64,000 nt of DNA from RYN-230 sp963813975 (GCA_963813975.1 CAWFAP010000002.1:62001-126000); one strand, 5' to 3'. Shown: positions 1-9,388, numbered from the stretch's first letter. The notes: generated by a model from the sequence alone, not told the origin. Made by a program: numbers and translations.

Positions 1-877
1 CGCCGCGCAACTGCTGCCACACACCGGCCGGATACGAATGACGGTGCTGCTGCACATGTCACTGGCCACCGTCCTCGACGCGCACGGTGATGCCAGCGCC
101 CAGCGCTCCGAACGGGTCGTGCTCCGCGCGGCCACGGGCGTGGTCGTTACCAGCGAATGGACCCGCCAGCAGGTACTGACCCGATACGCGATCCCGGCTC
201 ACCGCGTGCACGTCGCCCGGCCCGGAGTCGATCAGGTCGCTGCCCCGGCCCGACCCGTCCGCGGACACCTGATCTGCGTCGGAGTCCTCGGCCGCCACAA
301 GGGGCAGGACGTCCTCCTCGAGGCGCTCGCCGACCTCGCTGAGCGGGACTGGCATTGCGTGCTGGCCGGGCCGCTCGACCGCGCCCCTGACTTCGTCAAC
401 CAATTGCAGACCCGCATCACGCGCCTCGGCTATGGCCACCGCGTCCGGCTCACCGGCGTCCTGACCGGCGCGGCGCTCAGCCACGCGTACACCACGGCCG
501 ATCTGCTCGTCGCGCCGTCCCGCTCGGAGACCTACGGCATGACCGTCACCGAAGCGCTCGCCCACGGCCTGCCCGTCATAGCCACCGCTGTCGGTGGGCT
601 GCCCGAAGCGCTCGGCTCCACCGCCGATGGCACCCGCCCCGGCCAACTGGTCCCCCCCGGCGATCCGGCTGCCCTCACCGCCGCGCTCGGAGACTGGCTG
701 GGTGACGAGCGCCACCGACACCGGCTACGGGCCGCCGTACGACAGCGGCGGTCAACCTTGCGCGGCTGGGAACAGACCACACAAGAGATAGCGAACGCAC
801 TGACCGCCGATGGGGGCCGTAAGCCTGGGCCGCCCGGAGTGGACAACCATCCTGAAAAGACCAGCGGCCCGGCTTGA
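1..877 (+). CDS. GT4-family glycosyltransferase, 5' end cut by the window edge
   Basis: The reading frame is open from base 2, and the first ATG at 38 falls inside conserved sequence, so the start lies outside the window. What remains is the second half of a GT-B glycosyltransferase. The UDP/GDP-sugar-binding region is visible as GxxxxHKGQD (around 96-118 when counted from the ATG at 38) and the E-x7-E motif SETYGMTVTEAL, the hallmark of family GT4. Such enzymes transfer a sugar from a nucleotide donor to a lipid, glycan or small molecule in the cytoplasm. The acceptor cannot be told from the sequence. The C-terminal 30 residues are charged and low in conservation. Confidence 0.85.
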   Translation, partial: AAQLLPHTGRIRMTVLLHMSLATVLDAHGDASAQRSERVVLRAATGVVVTSEWTRQQVLTRYAIPAHRVHVARPGVDQVAAPARPVRGHLICVGVLGRHKGQDVLLEALADLAERDWHCVLAGPLDRAPDFVNQLQTRITRLGYGHRVRLTGVLTGAALSHAYTTADLLVAPSRSETYGMTVTEALAHGLPVIATAVGGLPEALGSTADGTRPGQLVPPGDPAALTAALGDWLGDERHRHRLRAAVRQRRSTLRGWEQTTQEIANALTADGGRKPGPPGVDNHPEKTSGPA

Positions 878-1010
878 CCTTGATCCGGCATTGGCCCCGC
901 CCGGCTCAGTGCACAGGCTCCGCCCTACTGCACCAGAACAGCTGATCCGTGTGGCACTGCTCGCGTGAACCGAAACGGCGGGTGCGCGGTTCAGCGGTAG
1001 ATGGGGCGGC

Positions 1011-1844
1011 TCATACAGCGTGCGCTGTGACCAGCCAGGCCGCGCTGGGCATGGTCACGCCACCCGGCGATGCATACGCCACCAGGCGGTCCCGGACCTG
1101 CCTGGTCAGCTCGTCGGCTTGTGCTGGGCTGAGCCCGGTCAGGACCTCTCTGGCGCTGGGGAAGGTGCGCTCGTACTCGAGCACCTCGTCTACGTCGCGG
1201 CCGATGAGCATCGGCTCGTCCGCCGCCGCGAACTCGATGGCGCCGAACCCCGCACCGCTCAGCAACGCGCCCACCCGGCCGGTATCGGCGAGGGAGAAGG
1301 CAGCATCCGGCCCAGGCATCTCGCGGCGGCCGAGCACCGCCGCGGCCTCGGCGAACCCGAAGGTAAAGAAGGGGTTCTCATCGCGGGTGCGCCAGCACAG
1401 GAACGCCAGCCTGCCGCCGCGCCGCAGCGCCTTCCGCAGGTTGCCGAACGCCGCCGCCGGGTCATCGAAGAACATGACACCGAACGTGCTCAGCACCACG
1501 TCGAAGATCCCGGCCCCGAAGGGGTGCACCTGGGCGTCGGCTACCTCGAACCTGGCGTTAGTGACGCCAGCAGCAGCGGCGAGCTGGCGCGCTTCGGCTA
1601 CCTGGATCCGGGACAAGTCGGCGCCGAGAGCGTGCCCGCTGCGGGAGGCGCGGGCCGCGAGGATGGTTGTGTCACCGCAGCCGCACCCGACATCGAGAAC
1701 GTTCTCCCCGTCCTGGATCTGCGCGCCGGCGAACAACCGCGCCGTCAGCCGGCCCCGCATCCGCTCCCACCGCTCACGCTGCTCGACGAAGTGCCTACCA
1801 CTGGGCCCGTTCCACGCCTCGGCCTGCTCCGCGTTCACCGCCAC
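1011..1844 (-). CDS. SAM-dependent class I methyltransferase (UbiE/type 11-like)
   Basis: A 277-residue cytoplasmic methyltransferase. Motif I is LDVGCGCGD (about 50-58), followed by a motif II acidic residue in LGADLS and the motif III/IV region DVVLSTFGVMFFDDP, the usual order of the Rossmann-like fold that binds S-adenosylmethionine. Length fits small-molecule methyltransferases. The substrate is unknown. It is transcribed on the minus strand with an exporter gene upstream (2199-3797) about 350 bp away, so a shared operon is not clear. Confidence 0.85.
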   Translation of the reverse strand: MAVNAEQAEAWNGPSGRHFVEQRERWERMRGRLTARLFAGAQIQDGENVLDVGCGCGDTTILAARASRSGHALGADLSRIQVAEARQLAAAAGVTNARFEVADAQVHPFGAGIFDVVLSTFGVMFFDDPAAAFGNLRKALRRGGRLAFLCWRTRDENPFFTFGFAEAAAVLGRREMPGPDAAFSLADTGRVGALLSGAGFGAIEFAAADEPMLIGRDVDEVLEYERTFPSAREVLTGLSPAQADELTRQVRDRLVAYASPGGVTMPSAAWLVTAHAV

Positions 1845-2198
1845 GAAGGCACGCTACATCGCCCCACACTCCTGCCGGGACCGGTGCCCGGTGCGCCGTT
1901 CGGTACGTTATGGCCGGAAATCGCGACGGTCGCGGAGGCCTGCCAGTCAGCAGCCTGCGCGTGTTCGGCAGCGCGGCCCGCGGCGAGGACCAGAGGCTCA
2001 AGTCGCCCGGACGGTTCCTGCCATACGGCGTTCATGCGCCGGGTCACGGGGTCTCGCAGCGCTTCTGGGTGTACACCGTTGCCACCCGCACCTGCCTGGA
2101 CATCACCGAACACCGCGGCAAACCCCTGCCCTGATGCGGGCGGTCGCCGACCGGGCCCGGGCTTCTGGTGTACCTCGTCACCGGGGATTGCGGGCGAG
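1845..2198. other. Intergenic stretch without a convincing gene
   Basis: About 350 bp between the methyltransferase start and the exporter stop, both on the minus strand. Short frames exist on both strands but none has a ribosome-binding site, recognisable motif or strong codon bias. It probably carries the promoter of the methyltransferase; no clear operator or hairpin was seen. Confidence 0.4.
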
Positions 2199-3797
2199 TC
2201 AGCCCAGGGCCATCTGTTCGCCAGAGCCCGATTGCTGGGGGTCTGGCAGGCGCATCATGCGGAACGAGATGAGCAGCCCGGTCAGACCAGCGAGGATGGG
2301 TATCAGAAGCGCCACCTGAAGGGCGAGGTGCCTTGCCTGGGTGTTGATCTTGATGATCTCGTCCTGCGTCTTCTGCGGCTGGCCGGCGAGCTGTTTCTCG
2401 AGCTGGGTGTTGCTGACCACTTCGGCGTCATGCTCGAGGACCTTGGCGACCTGCTGCTGCTCGGCCCCGGAAAGCACGGTGCTCGACTGGGTCATGCTGG
2501 TGAAGCCAGCCGACAGCACCGCCAGCAGGATGGCGCCCGCGAATGCCAGCCCGAATGACAGACCGAATGATCCTCCGGCCGAGTTCACCCCGGCGGCCTC
2601 ACTGACGCGTTCCTCAGAGATCGGGGCCAGCGTGTAGTTGTTCAGCTGCGAGACCAGCAGGCCCAGCCCCGCTCCGGCGATTATCAGCGGCACCACCAGG
2701 TACCAGCCGGAGGTCGCCCGGGGCACGATCGGCTCCACGGCGGCCATCCCGATCGTGAACAGCGCGAACCCGGCCCGGATGAGGCTCGCCGGACGCCGCT
2801 TCCCGCCTCTTCTCCCGGCGACCAGCGCCACCGCGAACATGCTCAAAGACAGCGGGGCGATCGACAGGCCCGCTCCCATCGCGCTGTATTCGAGCACGAT
2901 CTGCAGGTAGATCGGCAGTGCGATCATCGTGCCGCCCAGGCCGATCTGCTGCAGCAGTTGCCCGGAGACCCCGAACTTGAACAGCTTGGCCTTGAACAGG
3001 TCCGGGTCCAGCAGCACCGCCTTGCCTGCACGCTTGCGCCGCACCAGCCACCACGCCAGGAGCCCGAGCGAGACCGCCCCCAGCGCCAGGAGCAGGCCGA
3101 CCGCTTCGCCGCCTTCTTGCCACACGAGGATGCCCAGCACGACGCCGCCCATGCCCAGCACGGACAGGAGGGCACCCACGATGTCCACGCGCCGCGATCC
3201 GGTGTATTCCACGTCCCGGACCAGCCGGATGCCGGACAGCACGACCACGATGATGACGTCCTCAAGCACAAACGCGATCCGCCACGACAGGTAGGTCGTG
3301 ATGAACCCGCCCAGCAGCGGGCCGAGGGCGGCGGCGATCGCGGCCGCGGCTCCCACCAGCGCGTAGGCCTGCCGTTGCGCGGCGCCCTGGAAGTTGCCGT
3401 GGATCAGCGACTGCATCGCCGGCAGCAGCAGCGAAGCGCCGAGCCCGCCGACGATCGCCCAGAAGACGATGATCGCGGTCAGGCCCTGCGCCAGGGCCAT
3501 GGCCAGGGCACCGATCGCGTAGCCGAGCAGGCCCAGCACGTAGGCGCGCTTGCGCCCGATCAGATCGCCCACCTTGCTGCCAATCAAGATGAACGCCGCC
3601 GAGACCAGCGCCTCAAGCGCGATCGCGGACTGAACCCCGCTGACGGTCGTATGCAGATCATGAACGACCGATGCGATGGACACGTTCATCACCGACGTGT
3701 CGACGACCAGGACGAACATGGCCATCGCCAGCAAGATGGCCAGCCTGCGGTCCGCCCTGGCCATCGCCGGGGCGCTGGCGCCGGACTCGCCAGTCAT
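2199..3797 (-). CDS. MFS drug exporter, DHA2 (EmrB/QacA) type
   Basis: Start is placed at the ATG at 3797, just before the first hydrophobic segment, giving 532 residues; a longer frame reaches 3920 but its extra residues are polar and unlike the family. Hydrophobicity suggests 14 membrane helices, as expected for DHA2 antiporters. The first helix carries the D-T-S-V-M-N-V signature (motif D1 of 14-helix exporters) and the first cytoplasmic loop has GDLIGRKRAY (motif A). The predicted role is proton-driven export of a drug or metabolite. The tail (about 455-500) has a charged loop between the last helices. A substrate cannot be assigned. Confidence 0.88.
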   Translation of the reverse strand: MTGESGASAPAMARADRRLAILLAMAMFVLVVDTSVMNVSIASVVHDLHTTVSGVQSAIALEALVSAAFILIGSKVGDLIGRKRAYVLGLLGYAIGALAMALAQGLTAIIVFWAIVGGLGASLLLPAMQSLIHGNFQGAAQRQAYALVGAAAAIAAALGPLLGGFITTYLSWRIAFVLEDVIIVVVLSGIRLVRDVEYTGSRRVDIVGALLSVLGMGGVVLGILVWQEGGEAVGLLLALGAVSLGLLAWWLVRRKRAGKAVLLDPDLFKAKLFKFGVSGQLLQQIGLGGTMIALPIYLQIVLEYSAMGAGLSIAPLSLSMFAVALVAGRRGGKRRPASLIRAGFALFTIGMAAVEPIVPRATSGWYLVVPLIIAGAGLGLLVSQLNNYTLAPISEERVSEAAGVNSAGGSFGLSFGLAFAGAILLAVLSAGFTSMTQSSTVLSGAEQQQVAKVLEHDAEVVSNTQLEKQLAGQPQKTQDEIIKINTQARHLALQVALLIPILAGLTGLLISFRMMRLPDPQQSGSGEQMALG

Positions 3798-4068
3798 AGC
3801 AGGTTCACCATCCTGACAGTCATGCGGTTTCGGCTGAAGGCAATCCGCGCGCCCTTCGCCCCATCGCTCCCGGAGACACCAGGGAATGCCGTCCCGGGTC
3901 GCATGCTCCCGGAGCGCCATCTGCCGCCTTCTGTCGGCAGACCGGATGCCGTGTACCGGTCAGAGCGCCAAGTCAACCCCACAGCGGGGCTAGGTTGATC
4001 ACCCACGGTGGGTGAGCCGATCCGGTTCCCCATGGCAGGTACTACCGCTGGCGACTTCCGGAGCTGCC

Positions 4069-5538
4069 TTAGATGTCGGTGGTGGCTTCGGCTGTGCCGT
4101 CTTTGACGGCGTTCTGGAACGCGGTGTAATCGCGTTCGTTCTGGTCGGCGTAGGTTTCGGCGAAGCCGGCGATGGCCTGGTCGAATGTGGCGGAGCTGCC
4201 GAGGTAGGCGGCGAGGGCGATGCGATCTCCGGAGCGGGCGTGCGCCCGGGCGAGGGTCCACCCGCACAGCCGGGCGTAGACGGTCATGCCCGAGGGGATC
4301 ATCCGCTCGATCGGCACGGAGAATTTCCAGTCCCGTAGCTGGCGCACGTAAAAGTCGCGGTCGATCCCGTCCGGGCCAGTGTTGCGGGTCCAGCCGAGGA
4401 AGATGTCGCTTTGAGCCTGCATCAGGTGCTGCCCGGCGACGACGCGCTCGCCTTGGTTGTTGTGCTGGCTGCGCCCGCAGTAGCCGGCCAGGACCGAGGG
4501 CTGCGCTTCCTTGGCTTGCAGGAACAAGGGCTCTACACCATCGCAGGCGTCCATCAGCAGCACCCAGGCGCGGGTGCCGACGCTGCCGACCCCGACGACC
4601 TTGCGGGCCATCTGGACCAGCGTGAATTGCTTCAGCAGGTGGCGCCGGTCGGACTGCAGGCTGCGCCGGTATTTGGCTAGCACGGCGCGCAGCTGCTCGT
4701 AAATCGCGTCGGCCTGCGCGTCGGCGAAGACTTCTTCGACCGGGACGATCATCGGAGGGTCGCTGATGATCCGCCGCTGCCCGCCGACCCTGGTGGTGAG
4801 CTTGCGCAGCGCCTGCATGCTGTCGCGGGTATGCGCCTTGGCCAGCTGCGCCTGGGCGGCCTTGAACCCCTTCGCCTTGATCTGCGATCTGAACTCGCCG
4901 AGGGCCGGCTCGATGTCCAGGTGGGCGTACCACACGTCCAGGAAGGGCTGCTGTGCGAAGCCGCGCATCGTCGTGCGGTAACTCTCGGCCGCCGCGAGGG
5001 CGATCTTGCGGCGGGCTTTGTCGGGGTACCCGTTGTCTCGTCCCGCCACGGCCAGGCTCGCGGCCAGCCGCTTGACGTCCCACTCGAACGGGCCGGGCAG
5101 GGTCTCGTCGAAGTCGTTGACGTCGAAGACCAGCCGCCGTTCCGGCGACGCGAACGCGCCGAAATTGGACAGGTGCGCGTCCCCGCACAGCTGCACCTGC
5201 AGCCCCGAAGCGGGAGTGCTGGCCAGGTCCGCCGCCATCGGGAGCGCCGCCCCGCGGTAGAACGTGAACGCAGACACCAGCATCCGCCCGTGGCGCACCG
5301 GCACCAGTTCCGGTACCCGCGATTCGGCCTGGCCCAGCAGCAGCCCGACCGGATCCCGGGATCCGGTCGGCCGGAACTCGGCATGGGCCTCCAGCGGCGC
5401 TACCGCCCGGGCGTCCTTGCCCCGGGCCACCCGGTCCTCGCGGCTCAGATGCTCTGCCGCAGCGGCACGGGCCGGACCCCGCCTAGATGCCCGGGCACCA
5501 GACCTTCCAGCCGCGGCACGATCAGCCGTCACTGTCAT
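4069..5538 (-). CDS. DUF2252 family protein
   Basis: The ATG at 5538 has a good ribosome-binding site (GGAGGGAG about 6 nt upstream), giving 489 residues. It matches the DUF2252 family, which has a protein-kinase-like fold by family knowledge. Conserved stretches include the RVPELVPVRHGRM region (about 75-87), GDAHLSNFG and DVNDFDE, and a late GWTLARAHARSGD. The GDxHxxNFG and DxNDFD motifs resemble the catalytic loop and metal-binding Asp of aminoglycoside-phosphotransferase-like kinases. The substrate is not known. It is a lone minus-strand gene upstream of the exporter; the roughly 270 bp gap makes co-transcription possible but unproven. Confidence 0.85.
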   Translation of the reverse strand: MTVTADRAAAGRSGARASRRGPARAAAAEHLSREDRVARGKDARAVAPLEAHAEFRPTGSRDPVGLLLGQAESRVPELVPVRHGRMLVSAFTFYRGAALPMAADLASTPASGLQVQLCGDAHLSNFGAFASPERRLVFDVNDFDETLPGPFEWDVKRLAASLAVAGRDNGYPDKARRKIALAAAESYRTTMRGFAQQPFLDVWYAHLDIEPALGEFRSQIKAKGFKAAQAQLAKAHTRDSMQALRKLTTRVGGQRRIISDPPMIVPVEEVFADAQADAIYEQLRAVLAKYRRSLQSDRRHLLKQFTLVQMARKVVGVGSVGTRAWVLLMDACDGVEPLFLQAKEAQPSVLAGYCGRSQHNNQGERVVAGQHLMQAQSDIFLGWTRNTGPDGIDRDFYVRQLRDWKFSVPIERMIPSGMTVYARLCGWTLARAHARSGDRIALAAYLGSSATFDQAIAGFAETYADQNERDYTAFQNAVKDGTAEATTDI

Positions 5539-5737
5539 GACCGCTCCCTCCGGGGCCACAGGGGCGTGATGCCGCCAGCCGGTACGGACCACGGATCGCT
5601 CCCCGATGCTCGTATCAGGCAAGCAGGGCCACTCAAGCGCAGGCATCCCCCCGCACGGGTGACACACGCATTCGCGGGACGGCGGGTAATCGGGCGGTCG
5701 GACCGTGACCTAGGATCTCACCGCTCCTTGAAGGCTG

Positions 5738-6139
5738 TTGCGGTCTTCGGCTTGCGACAATGGCGTAGTGGACCTCAGTGACCTGCGGCACGGGCGGGCG
5801 CGGCTAGGCCGTCTGGAGCGTGATGAGCAGGCGGCTGCGTCTTTCGCCGTCGTCGCCACGCTCAGGCCGCTGGCCGAACTGGGCGGGGACGCGGTTGGGC
5901 CTGCGGACCTCGCGCGCCTTCTGGATGAGGCTCTGGCCGCGATGCGGCGGGTGAGCGTGGATGCGCTGCAGCAGTTGCTCGCGGCAGCGGAGGCGATGCC
6001 GGTGCTGGCGTCCGGCGAAGAGCCATCTGGCAGCGCTGCTTTCGCTGTGGACGTTCTCGCCCGCCTGATGCAGGCGCTCGATGCCTGGCTGGAGGGTGAC
6101 GGCGGCGACCTGCTGATGGCAATGCTGCCTCCACAGTGA
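5738..6139 (+). CDS. Hypothetical helical protein
   Basis: A 133-residue frame from a TTG at 5738; a GTG at 5768 is an equally good start and would give 123 residues. Neither has a strong ribosome-binding site. The product is alanine- and leucine-rich, predicted all-helical and acidic at the end, with no motif I recognise. Codon third positions are mostly G or C, as in true genes here. It lies divergent from the DUF2252 gene, with about 200 bp between starts, and runs into the end of a transposase remnant on the other strand. Confidence 0.45.
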   Translation: MRSSACDNGVVDLSDLRHGRARLGRLERDEQAAASFAVVATLRPLAELGGDAVGPADLARLLDEALAAMRRVSVDALQQLLAAAEAMPVLASGEEPSGSAAFAVDVLARLMQALDAWLEGDGGDLLMAMLPPQ

Positions 6140-6262
6140 TCTGGTAGGTATCAGCCTCGATGAGGAAGTCGGCGGTCTGGCCGGCATGGGGGGGCCGACC
6201 TGGATGCGCTGGCCGCCGATCATGATCGCGCCACTGTGCGGCCCGGCATGCGCTAGGCAATA
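6125..6262 (-). pseudogene. Remnant of a transposase C-terminus (IS481-like)
   Basis: Reading the minus strand, one frame gives IMIGGQRIQVG, then across a run of seven Cs (Gs at about 6187-6193 on the given strand) a second frame continues HAGQTADFLIEADTYQITVE. Joined, they resemble the C-terminal beta-barrel tail of actinobacterial IS481/IS3-like transposases (typically GGQRIQVGxxHAGKTVT). Only about 45 codons remain; the DDE catalytic core, terminal repeats and target duplication are not seen. The assignment rests on memory of family sequence and should be tested by a search. Confidence 0.45.
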
Positions 6263-6447
6263 CATCGCAGCCACGGTAGTAGTTCACCCGCCCCGTCCTG
6301 ATCGGGTCTTCCGGCCCGTGGGCGATCCTCGTTTGCGCAGTCGAAGCCGACGCCTTCTGCATGATGAGCGGGCATGGGCACGATACCGAGGACCCATCTG
6401 TCGCCGCGCGCTTCAGTCAGAGCAGTGCTGAGCGGAGCGGCGGGTTC

Positions 6448-7333
6448 TCATGCCTCCGGGATGTCGCGGCCGAAGGCCTCGAGGGTGATTGCGTCGGGCT
6501 CGGGGCCGCCGCGTCGGCCGGTGTCGAGGCCGTCGATCGCGGTCATCTCGCCGGCGGACAGCTCGAAGTCGAAGACGTTGATGTTCTCCGCGATGCGGCT
6601 GGGCTTGGTGGACTCTGGAATCACCGAGCGTCGGTGTTGCAGACCCCAGCGCAGCATCACCTGGGCGGGGGTCTTGCCGTGGGTCCTGGCGATGGCTCCG
6701 ATGACCGGGTCGTCGAGGGTGCTGCCGTGGCTACCGTCGCGGTAGAAGGTGATGCCGCCGATCGGTGACCAAGCCTGGGTGAGGATCGCCGTGCTCGGCG
6801 CCGAAGTCCTGCACCTTTTGCTGGGCGAAGTAGGGGTGGACCTCGATCTGGTTGACGGCCGGCACCACCGTCGTGCGGTCGAGCAGCGTGGTGAGGTGCT
6901 CGACCATGAAGTTGCTCACCCCGATCGCGCGGACCTTGCCGTCAGCCTGCAACGTCTCCAGGGCCCGGTAAGCCTCCAGGGTCCGGTCGAACGCCGACGG
7001 CAGTGCCTGGTGCAGGATCAGCAGGTCGATCTGGTCGACGCCGAGCTTGCGGGAGCTCTTCTCGAAGCCGTGCAGCGTCTCCTCGTACCCGTAGTCACTG
7101 ATCCAGATCTTGGTCTCCAGGAAGACCTCCGATCGATCCAGGGCGGAACTGTGGACGGCCTCTCCGACCTGCTGTTCGTTGCCGTAGGCCGCTGCGGTGT
7201 CGATATGGCGGTACCCGGTGTCGAGTGCGGCCCGGACGGCGTCGCGGGTTTCGGCCGGGGGTGTCTGGAAGACCCCGAGGCCAAGCGCGGGCATCTCGAC
7301 GCCGTTGTTGAGGGTGATGGGTTTCCATGTCAT
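6448..7333 (-). pseudogene. Aldo/keto reductase with an internal frameshift
   Basis: From the ATG at 7333 (ribosome-binding site AGAAAGG) the frame encodes an NADPH-dependent aldo/keto reductase of the AKR5-like type. The tetrad is intact: D45, Y50, K75 and H108. After FGAEHG the frame breaks; adding or removing one base near 6787-6788 restores GILTQAWSPIGG and a continuous C-terminus (ending GRDIPEA at 6448) with the cofactor-binding STKPSRIAEN segment. Without correction the protein stops at 6731, lacking the coenzyme-binding end. One indel in otherwise perfect sequence means very recent loss or a sequencing/assembly error. Confidence 0.85.
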
Positions 7334-7771
7334 TGGCCTTTCTGTTCGAGCTAGTAGCGTCACCGGGTTCGGGGCTTCACGTTAGTGAGATGCCTGTGCG
7401 ACTGCTGCGCCCGGACGCACGGATGACCCGGGCACCCTGGTGACCGGTGAGGGATGGATTACCTCTCCTTGCCACGTATGCAACGCCCGCCGTCGGCCTC
7501 TGCGGCAGAGACGGTCTTTCCCGGTATGGCCAGACCCTCCCAGTGGGAGCCCGGTCCACCAGCCGGACCAGATACGGTCGGCGGGGTACCGGCGCCCCAG
7601 CCCGGTTGGCAACTGCTCGCGGGCGCCCCAGTTCACCACTGATCCCCGTTTCCCGGGGTAGTTGTCGCCGCGACGAGGACGCAAGCACCGGACGCCAGCC
7701 GCCGTCCGGAAAGACCTGCCCCAGCGGCGCAGCCAGGGTCGCGCGGCTCAGTCGAGCGAAGGAGGCCGGAC
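7334..7771. other. Intergenic stretch, no gene seen
   Basis: About 440 bp between divergent genes. Overlapping minus-strand frames exist at 7377-7688 but are arginine/proline-rich shadow translations with no start site. The stretch probably holds promoters for the reductase and the lyase-like gene; the only clear signal is the GAAGGAGG ribosome-binding site before 7772. Confidence 0.4.
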
Positions 7772-8644
7772 ATGGTCGTCACCGAATACACCGAATACAA
7801 CGTCGGGCCAGGCGCTTACGGTGTGGCCATCGCCGCGGACGGCGCCGTGTGGACCAGCCTGGTCGAGCGCGGTGAGCTGGCCCGCGTCGCCCCTGGCGGG
7901 CAGGTCAGCCGGGTGCGTCTCGACCCTGCGGACAGCCGTCCGATGGTCCTGGCCCTTGGTCCCGATGCTGCGGTCTGGTTCAGCCGGGGCGACGGGCGGA
8001 TCGGCCGGGTCGCGCCCGACGGCGCTGTTTCCTCGGTGCCCGTGCTCACCCCGGCTGGCTCACCCTACGGACTGTGCGCCGGCCCGGACCAGACCCTGTG
8101 GTACACCCTGCTGACCGCCGACCGGATCGGGCGCATCGCCTCCGGCGGCCAGATCGAGGAGTTCCCGCTGGCGGCGGGCAGCATGCCGTCGCTGATCACC
8201 GCCAGCGTGGATGGCACGGTATGGTTCACCCTCAACCAGGCCCATGCCATCGGCATGATCACACCTGCCGGCGAGATCACTACCTACCCGCTGCCGACGG
8301 CCGGCGCGGCACCGGTCGGCATCCACGCCGGCCCTGAGGCTGTATGGTTCACCGAAATCGGCGCTGGCCGGATCGGACGCGTCTTTCCCGGCGGGCGGAT
8401 CGAAGAATTTCCGCTGCCCGACCCCTCCTGCCGGCCGCACGCGATCGCCGCGGCTGACGATGGGGGATGCTGGGCGACACTCTGGGCCGCCAGCTCGGTC
8501 GTCCGCCTCGACGTGGAAGGCCGCCTCGCCAGGGAAATCAGCTTCCGGGCCGGATCCGAGCCACATGGACTGGCTCTCGCCCCCGACGGAACACCGTGGG
8601 TCGCGCTGGAGACGGGCTCCCTGGTGCACCTGACCGCCACCTGA
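7772..8644 (+). CDS. vgb: Virginiamycin B lyase-like beta-propeller (streptogramin lyase family)
   Basis: A 290-residue seven-bladed propeller built from repeats of about 40 residues with recurring VWFT and RIGR(I/V)xPxG motifs. It aligns with Vgb, the lyase that opens the ring of type B streptogramins by elimination at the ester bond. Key residues keep a near-constant offset from the staphylococcal enzyme: Y16 (Tyr18), H223 (His228), E263 (Glu268) and H265 (His270), assuming recalled Vgb numbering. Start ATG has GAAGGAGG upstream. No signal peptide. Many environmental actinobacteria carry such proteins, and whether this one cleaves streptogramins or another cyclic ester is open. Confidence 0.8.
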   Translation: MVVTEYTEYNVGPGAYGVAIAADGAVWTSLVERGELARVAPGGQVSRVRLDPADSRPMVLALGPDAAVWFSRGDGRIGRVAPDGAVSSVPVLTPAGSPYGLCAGPDQTLWYTLLTADRIGRIASGGQIEEFPLAAGSMPSLITASVDGTVWFTLNQAHAIGMITPAGEITTYPLPTAGAAPVGIHAGPEAVWFTEIGAGRIGRVFPGGRIEEFPLPDPSCRPHAIAAADDGGCWATLWAASSVVRLDVEGRLAREISFRAGSEPHGLALAPDGTPWVALETGSLVHLTAT

Positions 8645-8794
8645 CGCGGGCCATCCCGGGTAGCAGACCCAGACGATGCCGACCGCTGGCCCAGATCAGC
8701 CAGATCTGCCGCAATGCCAGGCGGCACTGTTGTGGGCAAACAGCCACGCCGGATGCTGAACAGCCACGCCGTGGGCCCGCGCGCACTCCCCACG

Positions 8795-9388
8795 TCATAT
8801 GCCGGTCGGCCGCCCGTCGAGGACCCAGTCCAGGCCGTCTGCCGGATCTGGCTCATAGCGGCAGTTCAGGCCAGTGTGAATGCGGGTTTGCAAGTGTCGT
8901 CCGAGTGGCCCGTCAATCCCGGGCGAGCTCATGCAGAAGCGCGTCGCGTTCTGTCCGCAGCGAGCCCAGCCGGCCGATGTCGGACCAGTCCTCGGCCTCA
9001 GTGACCTCGAGCTCGAGGTCGCGCAGCCGTTGCCGGTAGGCCCTGAGGGCACGGGTGTCGAGGAGGTCGCCGAGTCCTGATTCCACGGCGGCTCCCGCAC
9101 CGGCCCGACGAGATCCAGCGCGGCGACCGGCTGGCCCGCACGGCGCAGCAACTCCCTCAGGTATCCGTATCCACGCAGGGCCCTGAGCGGCACGGCTGCC
9201 CCCTCGGGCCCGATCAGCCAGAGCCCGCCCGGAACCGGATGCAGATATACGCGAAGGGACCCGCCGGACCCGTCGTCCGCTGCTGGCGGCCCCCATGCCG
9301 GGGTGTAACCGCCGAGATGTGCGTAGCGACCCTCGATCTGCGCCTCGTTGACCATGACCGGAGTCATCATTCGGTTGGCACTCGGCAT
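8795..9388 (-). pseudogene. Broken chimeric gene: cupin-like N-terminus joined to an ATPase-regulator C-terminal domain
   Basis: The ATG at 9388 has a perfect AAGGAGGA site. The first 28 or so residues (MPSANRMMTPVMVNEAQIEG) look like the start of a common actinobacterial cupin protein. From about residue 44 the sequence instead matches the C-terminal domain of large AAA/LuxR-type regulators (the LRALRGYGYLRELL region). At about 9101-9106 the frame shifts by one base to continue AGAAVESGLGDLLDTRALRAY and stops at 8913; the original frame then carries the domain's end, GRHLQTRIHTGLNCRY, to 8795. The middle segment between the two is missing. Hence at least one shift and one deletion. Confidence 0.65.

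Noticed and set aside
59..721. Long minus-strand open frame over the glycosyltransferase
   Set aside because: Arginine/glycine/valine-rich antisense shadow of a clear GT4 gene.
1020..2558. 512-codon plus-strand frame opposite the methyltransferase and exporter
   Set aside because: It covers two well-conserved minus-strand genes and shows no motif of its own.
7377..7688. Overlapping minus-strand frames in the gap before the lyase-like gene
   Set aside because: Basic, low-complexity translations without start signal or motif.
8644..8800. Repeated AACAGCCACGCC segment near 8739-8770
   Set aside because: Two short copies (about 12 bp) only; not long or symmetric enough to call an element.
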